A DNA stretch of 26,499 nt, taken from assembly GCA_032718475.1 (NCBI GenBank), contig JAUCBJ010000921.1, positions 1-26,499 of the forward strand, in the 5' to 3' direction. Position 1 is the stretch's first letter. Each line of letters opens with the position of its first letter. Shown in pieces: positions 18,247 through 26,499 of the stretch. This DNA is from Nemertoderma westbladi. Taxonomy: Eukaryota; Xenacoelomorpha; Nemertodermatida; Nemertodermatidae. A program made the translations under genes and the position numbers. The notes beneath the pieces are model-generated. The model ran no database searches. It was not told the DNA's origin and saw only the letters and a list, made by a program, of their open reading frames with translations.

Positions 18247-19570
18247 ATTAGCCATATAGGGCCGAATAATGAATGTTTAGCACCGAGCTAACATTAGATC
18301 GTTACTAAGTTCTCAGTTACCCATATAGGGCCGTATTCATGAATGTTTAGTACCGAGCTAACATTAACTCGTTACTAAGTTCTCAGTTAGCCATATAGGG
18401 GCGTATTCATGAATGTTTAGTACCGAGCTAACATTAGATCGATACTAAGTTCTCAGTTACACATATAGGGCCGTATTCATGAATGTTTAGCACCGAGCTA
18501 ACATTAGCTCGTTACTAAGATCACAGTTATCCATATAGGGCCGTATTCATGAATGTTTAGTACCGAGCTAACATTAGATCGTTACTAAGTTCTCAGTTAC
18601 CCATATAGGGCCGTATGCATGAATGTTTAGTACCGAGCTAACATTAGATCGTTACTAAGTTCTCAGTTACCCATATAGAGCCGTATTCATGAATGTTTAG
18701 CACCGAGTTAACATTAGCTCGTTACTAAGTTCTCAGTTACCCATATAGGGCCGTATTCATGAATGTTTAGCACCGAGCTAACATGAGCTCGTTACTAAGA
18801 TCTCAGTTAGCCATATAGGGCCGTATTCATGAATGTTTAGCACCGAGCTAACATTAGCTCGTTACTAAGTTCTCAGTTACCCATATAGGGCCGTATTCAT
18901 GAATGTTTAGCAACGAGCTAACATTAGCTCGTTACTAAGTTCTCAGTTACCCATATAGGGCCGTATTCATGAATGTTTAGCACCGAGCTAACATTAGCTC
19001 GTTACTAAGATCTCAGTTAGCCATATAGGGCCGTATTCATGAATGTTTAGCACCGAGCTGACATTAGCTCGTTACTAAGTTCTCAGTTACCCATATAGGG
19101 CCGTATTCATGAATGTTTAGTACCGAGCTAACATTAGATCGTTACTAAGTTCTCAGTTACCCATATAGGGCCGTATTCATGAATGTTTAGCACCGAGCTA
19201 ACATTAGCTCGTTACTAAGTTCTCAGTTACCCATATAGGGCCGTATTCATGAATGTTTAGTACCGAGCTAACATTAGATCGTTACTAAGTTCTCAGTTAC
19301 CCATATAGGGCCGTATTAATGAATGTTTAGCACCGAGCTAACATTACTCGTTACTAAATTCTCAGTTAGCCATATAGGGCCGTATTCATGAATGTTTAGT
19401 ACCGAGGTAACATTAACTCGTTACTAAGTTCTCAGTTAGCCATATAGGGCCGTATTCATGAATGTTTAGTACCGAGCTCACATTAGCTCGTTACTAAGTT
19501 CTCAGTTACCCATATAGGGTCGTATTCATGAATGTTTAGTACCGAGCTAACATTAACTCGTTACTAAGTT
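18247..19570. repeat. 70-bp satellite array, left block
   Basis: About 19 head-to-tail copies of a 70-bp unit containing CCATATAGGGCCGTATTCAT, GAATGTTTAGCACCGAGC and TTACTAAGTTCTCAGTTA. The period is exact apart from one 69-bp unit near 19346. The unit includes a 10-bp palindrome ATTCATGAAT and an imperfect 15-bp inverted repeat with a 2-bp centre (TTAGTACCGAGCTAA-CA-TTAGCTCGTTACTAA). Two linked variants alternate: TTAGC...AGCTCG and TTAGT...AGATCG. The array is cut at AAGTT by the insertion starting at 19571. Confidence 0.97.
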
Positions 19571-19743
19571 TGTTGTTTCCTCTATGGTAGGGACTATCCT
19601 ATGGCCTACAAGTCTACTAATATGAAGCTATAGAATATCTCTAACCGTAAAGTCCAGTAGTATACCGCTTACCAGATCCTAGTAACGATGTATCTTACTG
19701 TAAGATCTAGTAATGAAACGGGCTCGCACAGTATCTGACAACA
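19571..19743 (-). repeat. 173-bp terminal repeat, copy 1
   Basis: Begins TGTTGT and ends ACAACA. It matches 22376-22548 with 6 differences, and the match continues four more bases (AATC) in both copies. It contains ATCTTAC-T-GTAAGAT, a 7-bp-arm palindrome. It is read as the end of the 3' LTR, or as a whole short LTR. The minus-strand gag-like frame runs on into it. Confidence 0.75.
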
Positions 19744-21348
19744 AATCACTGTAGGTGGACTAGATACATTACCTGCTAAAATTGGCGATGAAGTTGCCCT
19801 AGGTTGCGGTATTTCCATCACAACAAACCTGTTACCTTGCGTCAAGCGCACAGGTGTTATTTCCTTAGGTTTCGTAACAAAGACCAGTTTTATCAGAGTC
19901 GTGGGTTTGAGCATAGGAATCACTTGTGGAAAACGTTTGCAGTAATCCTCGACGAACTCCTCTCCTCAATCTATCGCTCCCACACTTCCTTCCTCGATTC
20001 GCTTCTGTATCCCGCGATATCGAGCTCCCATGCGATTCAGGGCAGACAAATCGTGTCCAGCTCGCGATCTTATAGATCTATCTCTCGCGTCGAGTTCGAG
20101 GTCCGCTTGCGCGTTCACTGCCTTGCGCGATCTACGATTCAGTTAGAACTGTAGTTGCATCTCCCTTTCGCGTCGATCTGCTACTTGTTGTTGTGCCGCT
20201 AACTCCGCTTCTTGTATAGCTAGTCGAGCGTTAATTTGTCTCACTTCCATCTTGGCGCGAGCGTCAGATGCCGCTTTCTTCCAAGCCAACTCCGCTGCGT
20301 TTACTGTCGCAACTCATGCTAATTCGTCGGCTGCAGCTTCTCGTGCCAAATCTTCCTCCAATCTTCTTAGTTCCAAGGCTTCAACTTCTGCTTGCGCCTT
20401 GAGCTGCGCAATCCGTGCCTCGTCTTCTCTTTGTTGTTTCTCTCCTTCGATGGCGATCTGTGCCATCTGTCGTTGCGCTTCTTCCTCGACGACTTGTTGT
20501 CGGCATGCAACTTCCTGTTATTGTCGAGTAATTACAGATGCTGTTCTACTAACGTCGCCAACGTCGCTCCGCATGCTAACGAATGATCTATCCAGTGGTG
20601 GATTTTGGTAGGCTCGCGAGCCTTCCGTAGTGAGAACTTCCGTCGTCCCTTGCGGTTTGACTTCTGGTTCTTCGATTGGTACGCCGTTTCTACGAAGAAA
20701 ATTGGTGAGCGTCTCCAACCTCCCGTCCAGGCAATAAAGTTCTTCTTCCTCTTCGGGTTGTAACAACGCGTCCGAAACTGACTCACCTAGCAGTTGGTCG
20801 AACTGCTCCTGTTGAGCCAATTTTATTACTGACTTAAACTGGATAAGGCTTTCTCTTGCACTTACCAACTTATCTATTATCTTTACCTGAGTAAAGTTGT
20901 TGTCACGCAACTCTGCAAGTTCGTGTAAACCCTTAAGTTTATCTACGGAGGCATCTACCCTATTTTCTATCCTTACCTGTAAGGTGTAGAACTCGTATCT
21001 TGACATCGGGGCGGTTAACTCGCGTAAAACGCGAAATCCTTCTCCGAGGTTTCGAGTAATCTGGGCCATGTGTCCTCCTATACTTCTAATGACATTTTCT
21101 TGGCTTCCCGCCAAGCTTACCATGTCTGGTTCCCGTGACCTGGTCTGCGGGACTGTAAGGAAATCCTCGATCCTGCCGTCGCCACGCATTGCGGCTTCTG
21201 GTATTTCTGTTCGGGGTACCGGCGACGCACGCAGTGTGACATCGGTGGAATCTCGGGTTCTCCTTCTCGGTTCATCTACTGTCGATCTGTCCGGGTCGCA
21301 CGAGTCATAGTCGGTAGGGGGGGTATCGAGTCGAATGCGGTGTGTCAC
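19669..21348 (-). pseudogene. Gag-like coiled-coil protein, four in-frame stops
   Basis: One minus-strand frame from ATG 21348 runs about 560 codons to 19669 with no frameshift but four in-frame stops: TAA ending at 20518, then TGA, TAA and TGA. All four fit single C to T changes from CAA or CGA. The first 110 residues are charged and disordered (RRRTRDSTDVT). Residues 110-215 are helical (SRYEFYTLQVRIENRVDASV and FDQLLGESVSDALL). After the first stop comes a Glu/Gln/Ala-rich coiled coil (RIAQLKAQAEVEALELRRLE). The C-terminal part (PMLKPTTLIKLVFVTKPKEI) then runs into the terminal repeat. No zinc knuckle, protease or polymerase is present. Order and composition resemble retrotransposon gag, but no family is certain. 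An unrelated structural protein is possible. Confidence 0.5.
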
Positions 21349-21392
21349 TCATGTCTTATTATATACGTCAAGTACGGGTAATAAAAATGTCA

Positions 21393-21570
21393 AAGTATCG
21401 GAATGTTGAAATGTCAAACTTACCTTGGTATATATATAGCGTATATATATCCTAACCGGTACAAATAAATCAACAAAGTCAGAATGTCGAAATGTCCAAA
21501 TGTCAAACTTACCTTGATATATATATATATCATATGTATACCCTAACCGGTACAAATAAAACTAACAAAG
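21393..21570 (-). repeat. Tandem duplication with two splice-donor-like sites
   Basis: Two copies of an 80-90 bp segment share AATGTCAAACTTACCTT (21410-21426, 21498-21516) and CCTAACCGGTACAAATAAA. On the minus strand each gives AAGGTAAGTTTGA, a near-perfect donor site (AG/GTAAGT), just upstream of the gag-like ATG. An alternating TA tract lies in each copy. Confidence 0.6.
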
Positions 21571-22375
21571 TATACAATAAAATATGTAATAATCTAGCCT
21601 ACCAGCTAAATTTGTACGAATAAGTGAGATAACGGTATACGTTACCAAAATGTTGATCAACAAGTACAAATAATAGGCGAAACAGCAACGTCTAACGGGA
21701 AAATAAGTACCAACAACACTACTAATTAGACAGTGAAACCCACAAATTTTGAGTACAACTGTGCTTTCTTAAGTTTGAACGACATGAGTCGTAAAACTTA
21801 CGCTCCTTTGATCTTCCAGTCGTGCAAATTCCCAAATACAAACTGGACGTGGGTCGTTCCGTTTTTCGGCGGCGCGGACGAATTTTTTGTCTCCCAAACT
21901 TTGCGAAAAGCGGTCTAATCCTCGAAGCAGTCCAGAAATGAGTCCTTGAGTCCTGAAAAGTCGAAGGTGAGAGTTTTACTTCTACTCTACGAAAAATCTT
22001 CCTAGGTACTGATACAACTTGGTCTTTAAACCCTATGTACCTTTTCAAGTACCGAAAAGTAACACCGCACACACTGCGTAAAACAAATTGCTACAAACTA
22101 ACTATTAGCTAGTCAAATATTACATACGAAACTACTAGCTACCCTAAAGCCTACTGAAGCAGGGGACGTTCTACAAATTACTAATTTTACTAACCTTAAA
22201 TTTTTTAAATATCTCCTACTTTACAATAGCTAACAATATATTTATATATCTCACTTTAGGTAAGATATATCTACAATTTGCAAATTTACAATTTGCAAAC
22301 TAAACAATAAATATACCTCACTGTTGTGAGGGATCAATACTATACACTAATTTATATAATATATATATACCTCAC
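21571..22375. other. A/T-rich leader of the minus-strand element
   Basis: No credible gene. The minus-strand open frame 22072-21722 shows no recognisable domain. TACAATTTGCAAA occurs twice near 22270-22300, and TACCTCACTGTTGTG occurs twice, at about 22314 and 22368, so the boundary of the terminal repeat is itself duplicated at a spacing of 54 bp. Confidence 0.5.
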
Positions 22376-22548
22376 TGTTGTGTCCTCTACGGTAGGGACT
22401 ATCCTACAGCCTACAAGTCTACTAATATGAAGCTATAGAATATCTCTAACCGTAAAGTCCAGTAGTATACCGCTTACCAGATCCTAGTAACGATGTATCT
22501 TACCGTAAGATCTAGTAATGAAACGGGCTCGTACAGTATCTGACAACA
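22376..22548 (-). repeat. 173-bp terminal repeat, copy 2
   Basis: Second copy of 19571-19743, with the same TGTTGT start, ACAACA end and palindrome (ATCTTAC-C-GTAAGAT). In the long-LTR reading this is the last part of the 5' LTR of the minus-strand element. Confidence 0.75.
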
Positions 22549-24105
22549 AATCCCAGTCCAGGGTATCTAAACAAACAGATACAATACACAAACAACTACT
22601 GGCGAGGAGCAGAGCCTAGTGTCTATTCTATGTACGTGAGCGGGTCTAATGCCTACGAACTAGACAAAAGGAAACCTGTCCTCTAACCGGTATGGCAGAT
22701 GTACAGTTACAGTAACAGACCAAACTCACGGGAAAACAATCCCCACGCAGCGAATCCTAACTATCGCTGACAGTCCTAAATACCGTAACTTGCCGCGGTG
22801 TGATTTATATGGTTTATATACGAGCTAGTGGGTTAACAGACCTAGCGTAACAATACTGATCCCCCTGTGCGAAATCAGTCTAAAGAGGGTCGTGCCTAAT
22901 GTAACAATACCGCTGCTCTGACAAACAACAGTTTAATAACGAAATAAATACTCCTTCTTGCCGTAACTAAATATCAGATCCTAAATTTACAAATACCAAC
23001 AGTAAGATATATATATTCTGCCTAAAGTAATCTAAAGTGCGCTATCTAGTAGAACTCTAAGGGTAAATATGTTTTAGGGTGTGTGTGTGTGTGGGTGTGT
23101 TACAATAAAACAATTTTGGTGTATATCATTTTACTAGGTTTTAGTAATTCTCTGACCAAAACAATACCGTGCGCTAGCTACTAAAATAAACTAGTCGCGT
23201 TTTGTAGAACTTTATATTTACAAATGACGTCAAAGCTCTCTCCTTCCCATCCACAACTCAACCCTTGCAACCACGGTGTTAGTAACTACACCCATGATCG
23301 GCACAAATACCAGATTCTGGTTGTAAGATAAGAAATAGGGGTTAATTGCTACCGTACATTAGCTGATCTGGTATACAAATTTGATTCTAGAACTTTGTTG
23401 CTGCGGTAGTTAGCAGCAATTCCTATTAGTACGTGGCAAGGCGCGGTAGGATATTAATAAAACCTCCCTAGGCCAAGCGGTGTGCCGGTAGCAGAAATAC
23501 TCCTTGCCTGATCAAATAACTAAGTTCAGACAAGGGGGGGGGTACTAATGTATATTCTACAAAGCGAACCGGCACCAAACGGTCAGTGGTGAGAATCACT
23601 AAATTATGGAACATATACTGTTTGTACCTAATATGTACTCGCGTACTGACGGACGGCAATAGTTCGCACCTGCGAGGTATACAGGTTAACCCAGGGATTT
23701 GCAATACTGACGGGGGGGGGGGGGGGGGGTGGGGGGGGCTCTGTCAGAATATAGTTATTTGATCCTAAATTTTGCGGCGTCCCAGAACGGCGTCACGCTT
23801 ACCCTGATCTATAGGTCTTACGTCGGGCAAGGGCATCAAACAAAGTCTTACCTTCCTCGGAAATTGGGCGCTGCATGGCAAGGTGGAGTATTTCGTAGGG
23901 CAAAGGGGGTGCGCGGTCTAATCTAATGTGGGTGCTAGCGTGTTGTGGACATCATTTCCCCGCGTTGCTGACGGCCTAACGGTCTAGGCGGCCATCTTCC
24001 TAATGCTTGGCTGTCCCAAAGGTGGACGTTTGGAAATATACATGTTCAGAAGTTTACAGTATATTTACAGTTGATTAGTGTGTGTGATAACCGAAGGCAA
24101 ACCAG
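22549..24105. other. Noncoding part of the minus-strand element
   Basis: No credible ORF on either strand. It holds a GT microsatellite (23081-23100), poly-G runs (23534-23542, 23712-23729, 23731-23738) and an exact 13-bp inverted pair GATCAAATAACTA (23510-23522) with TAGTTATTTGATC (23752-23764). In the long-LTR reading this is R and U5 downstream of the promoter. Confidence 0.5.
23081..23100. repeat. GT microsatellite
   Basis: Ten GT-type dinucleotides with one interruption (GTGTGTGTGTGTGTGGGTGT). Confidence 0.8.
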
Positions 24106-24245
24106 CCTTTATATACTAAATCTGAGACATAGAATCCGCTAGAACCTTCCAGAGCATTCCATGGCCTCACATTGGAGCAATAAGATATTCCATGCCCTAT
24201 GATTGGCCCAACTCATCGTTCCATGTGTTGTACGCACCTCATTGG
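24106..24245 (-). promoter_or_regulatory. Heat-shock-type promoter (HSE, CCAAT, TATA)
   Basis: Read on the minus strand. Three CCAAT boxes lie at 24241-24245, 24202-24206 and 24171-24175. A run of six contiguous 5-bp heat-shock modules spans 24131-24160 (GAA, CTC, GAA, TTC, GCG, TTC; four perfect). A TATA box TATATAAAGG lies at 24115-24106. A start site would fall near 24080. TTCCATG recurs every 31 bp (24157, 24188, 24219), so part of the promoter is a tandem repeat. HSE modules are bound by heat-shock factor trimers. The order CCAAT, HSE, TATA is that of hsp70-type promoters. Downstream lies the gag-like frame about 2.7 kb away. No hsp coding sequence is seen. Confidence 0.6.
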
Positions 24246-24294
24246 TTTATCAATTTGTACCAAATGAAAATAAATTGCCCCAAAATGCAAATTT

Positions 24295-24372
24295 CCCGAC
24301 TGGGATTCAAACTCGTAACCTATCTGTAATGCAACCAACGCCTTAACCATCTCACCACTATGCCACGAGATT
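24295..24372 (-). pseudogene. tRNA-like sequence (SINE head or tRNA relic)
   Basis: On the minus strand there is a perfect A box TGGCATAGTGG (24365-24355), then GATGGTTAAGGCGTTGG as in Ser/Leu-type tRNAs, then a B box AGTTTGAATCC (24313-24303; 9 of 11 with GGTTCGAATCC). The acceptor and T stems pair poorly, so this is not a working tRNA. It may be the head of a tRNA-derived SINE or a captured fragment. No SINE tail was recognised. Confidence 0.6.
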
Positions 24373-24503
24373 AACTACGGGTTTTATGCGTACTAATATG
24401 AATAGGCATATTACATTACTGTAACTTAATCAAAATGCGTCGGATTTTCGAAAGTTTTTACGTTAAACTACAAATGCTATCTTATAGTGAAATAATCCAT
24501 CAA

Positions 24504-26499
24504 AGTTCCCATATAGGGCCGTATTCATGAATGTTTAGCACCGAGCTAACATTAGCTCGTTACTAAGTTCTGAGTTAGCCATATAGGGCTGTATTCATGA
24601 ATGTTTAGCACCGAGCTAACATTAGATCGTTACTAAGTTCTCAGTTACCCATATAGGGCCATATTCATGAATGTTTAGTACCGAGCTAACATTAGCTCGT
24701 TACTAAGTTATCAGTTACCCATATAGGGCCGTATTCATGAATGTTTAGTACCGAGCTAACATTAGATTGCTACTAAGTTCTCAGTTACCCATATAGGGCC
24801 GTATTCATGAATGTTTAGTACCGAGCTAACATTAGATCGTTACTAATTTCTCAGTTACCCATATAGGGCCGTAATCATGAATGTTTAGTACCGAGCTAAC
24901 ATTAGATCGTTACTAAGTTCTCAGTTACCCATATAGGGCCGTATTCATGAATGTTTAGTACCGAGCTAACATTAGCTCGTTACTAAGTTCCCAGTTACCC
25001 ATATAGGGCCGTATTCATGAATGTTTAGTACCGAGCTAACATTAGATCGATACTAAGTTCTCAGTTACCCATATAGGGCCGTATTCATGAATGTTTAGTA
25101 CCGAGCTAACATTAGCTCGTTACTAAGTTCTCAGTTACCCATATAGGGCCGTATTAATGAATGTTTAGTACCGAGCTAACATTAGCTCGTTACTAAGTTC
25201 TCAGTTACCCATATTGGGCCGTATTCATGAATGTTTAGTACCGAGCTAACATTAGATCGTTACTAAGTTCTCAGTTACCCATATAGGGCCGTATTCATGA
25301 ATATTTAGCACTGAGCTAACATTAGCTCGTTACTAAGTTCTCAGTTACCCATATAGGGCCGTATTCATGAATGTTTAGTACCGAGCTAACATTAGATCAT
25401 TACTAAGTTCTCAGTTACCTATATAGGGCCGTATTCATGAATGTTTAGCACCGAGCTAACATTAGCTCGTTACTAAGTTCTCAGTTACCCATATAGGGCC
25501 GTATTCATGAATGTTTAGTACCGAGCTAACATTAGATCGTTACTAAGTTCTCAGTTACCCATATAGGGCCGTATTCATGAATGTTTAGCACCGAGCTAAC
25601 ATTAGCTCGTTACTAAGTTCTCAGTTACCCATATAGGGCCGTATTCATGAATGTTTAGTACCGAGCTAACATTAGCTCGTTACTAAGTTCTCAGTTAGCC
25701 ATATAGGGCCGTATTCATGAATGTTTATGACCGAGCTAACATTAGCTCGTTACTAAGTTCTCAGTTACCCATATAGGGCCGTATTCATGAATGTTTAGTA
25801 CCGAGCTAACATTAGCTCGTTACTAAGTTCTCAGTTAGCCATATAGGGCCGTATTCATGAATGTTTATGAACGAACTAACATTAGCTCGTTACTAAGTTC
25901 TCAGTTACCCATATAGGGCCGTATTCATGAATGTTTAGTACCGAGCTAACATTAGATTGTTACTAAGTTCTCAGTTACCCATATAGGGCCGTATTCATGA
26001 ATGTTTAGTACCGAGCTAACATTAACTCGTTACTAAGTTCTCAGTTACCCATATAGGGCCGTATTCATGAATGTTTAGTACCGAGCTAACATTAGATCGT
26101 TACTAAGTTCTCAGTTACCCATATAGGGCCGTATTCATGAATGTTTAGCACCGAGCTAACATTAGCTCGTTACTAAGTTCTCAGTTACCCATATAGGGCC
26201 GTATTCATGAATGTTTAGTACCGAGCTAACATTAGATCGTTACTAAGTTCTCAGTTACCCATATAGGGCCGTATTCATGAATGTTTATGAACGAACTAAC
26301 ATTAGCTCGTTACTAAGTTCTCAGTTACCCATATAGGGCCGTATTCATGAATGTTTAGTACCGAGCTAACATTAGCTCGTTACTAAGTTCTCAGTTAGCC
26401 ATATAGGGCCGTATTCATGAATGTTTATGAACGAACTAACATTAGCTCGTTACTAAGTTCTCAGTTACCCATATAGGGCCGTATTCATGAATGTTTAGT
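24504..26499. repeat. 70-bp satellite array, right block
   Basis: About 28 copies of the same 70-bp unit as 18247-19570, in the same orientation, running off the right window edge. Toward the end a variant unit with TTTATGA plus ACGAACTAAC recurs at 25861, 26281 and 26421 (420 and 140 bp apart). It is linked to GTTAGCC or GTTACCC at the unit junction, which marks recent multi-unit amplification. Confidence 0.97.

Larger units (their letters stand above)
19571..24502 (-). mobile_element. Decayed minus-strand retroelement inside satellite
   Basis: This block interrupts the 70-bp satellite. It starts TGTTGT, ends CATCA, and is flanked by AAGTT on both sides (19566-19570, 24503-24507), as expected for a TG...CA element with a 5-bp target duplication. 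The right flank lacks 8 bp of the satellite unit (CTCAGTTA). Within it, 19571-19743 repeats at 22376-22548, and a gag-like minus-strand frame lies between. The preferred reading is a minus-strand LTR element with a long 5' LTR (about 24502 down to 22376) and a 3' end deleted from within gag to the last 173 bp of the 3' LTR. The alternative is a gag-only element with 173-bp LTRs (19571-22548), but that has no target duplication. Confidence 0.5.

Noticed and set aside
19571-19743. 173-bp repeat as an independent MITE with TGTTGT/ACAACA ends
   Set aside because: The two copies are in direct orientation around a gag-like frame, have no own target duplications, and the match extends beyond one end. 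An LTR fragment fits better.
19669-21348. Altered genetic code as the reason for in-frame stops
   Set aside because: The fibrinogen exon uses standard stops normally, and TAA, TAG and TGA all occur inside the transposon frames together with frameshifts, so decay is simpler.
21722-22072. Minus-strand 116-codon frame
   Set aside because: No recognisable domain or coding pattern, in the leader of a decayed element.
18247-26499. CRISPR-like regular spacing
   Set aside because: The whole 70-bp unit is conserved, with no variable spacers and no cas genes. The context is animal genomic, so it is a satellite.

Overview
The window is eukaryotic, almost certainly an invertebrate animal. It holds a fibrinogen-domain exon with an upstream splice acceptor, a 14-kb BEL/Pao-type LTR retrotransposon bounded by a perfect 5-bp target duplication, a second decayed retroelement on the minus strand, a tRNA-like sequence, and several kilobases of tandem repeats. 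Expanded fibrinogen-related proteins would fit a mollusc or another lophotrochozoan, but nothing here fixes the phylum.

Layout: 1-2436 is a 21-bp minisatellite. 2608-3648 is the last exon of a secreted fibrinogen-related protein. 3946-17996 is a complete BEL/Pao insertion: 5' LTR (3946-4598), leader, broken gag (5009-8100), protease (to 9334), reverse transcriptase (9288-10700), RNase H (10687-11181), integrase (11064-12521) and integrase tail (12542-12784). A 1.3-kb highly structured noncoding region follows (12785-14121), then a large extra ORF (14122-16670), a hairpin-rich 3' region, a polypurine tract and the 3' LTR (17364-17996). 18247-19570 and 24504-26499 are two blocks of one 70-bp satellite, split by a 4.9-kb insertion (19571-24502) that carries a minus-strand gag-like pseudogene and, near its right end, a promoter-like cluster (heat-shock element, CCAAT boxes, TATA box).

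How the parts work together: the BEL/Pao element has every enzyme of the replication cycle in the usual order PR-RT-RH-IN, but it is dead as read, with many frameshifts and in-frame stops. Its LTRs differ at about 3 percent by eye, so much of the damage is probably real decay. The unusual part is the cargo after integrase. The extra ORF looks like a DEDD 3'-5' exonuclease-like domain followed by a charged linker and three perfect CCHC zinc knuckles. It is preceded by an array of hairpin repeats whose stems vary in a compensated way, and by a predicted three-way-junction fold. This is the best candidate for an undescribed system in the window.

The second candidate is the minus-strand element, which appears to carry a heat-shock-type promoter in a long 5' LTR and sits inside satellite DNA. 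All domain calls are by eye from motifs; no database search was run.
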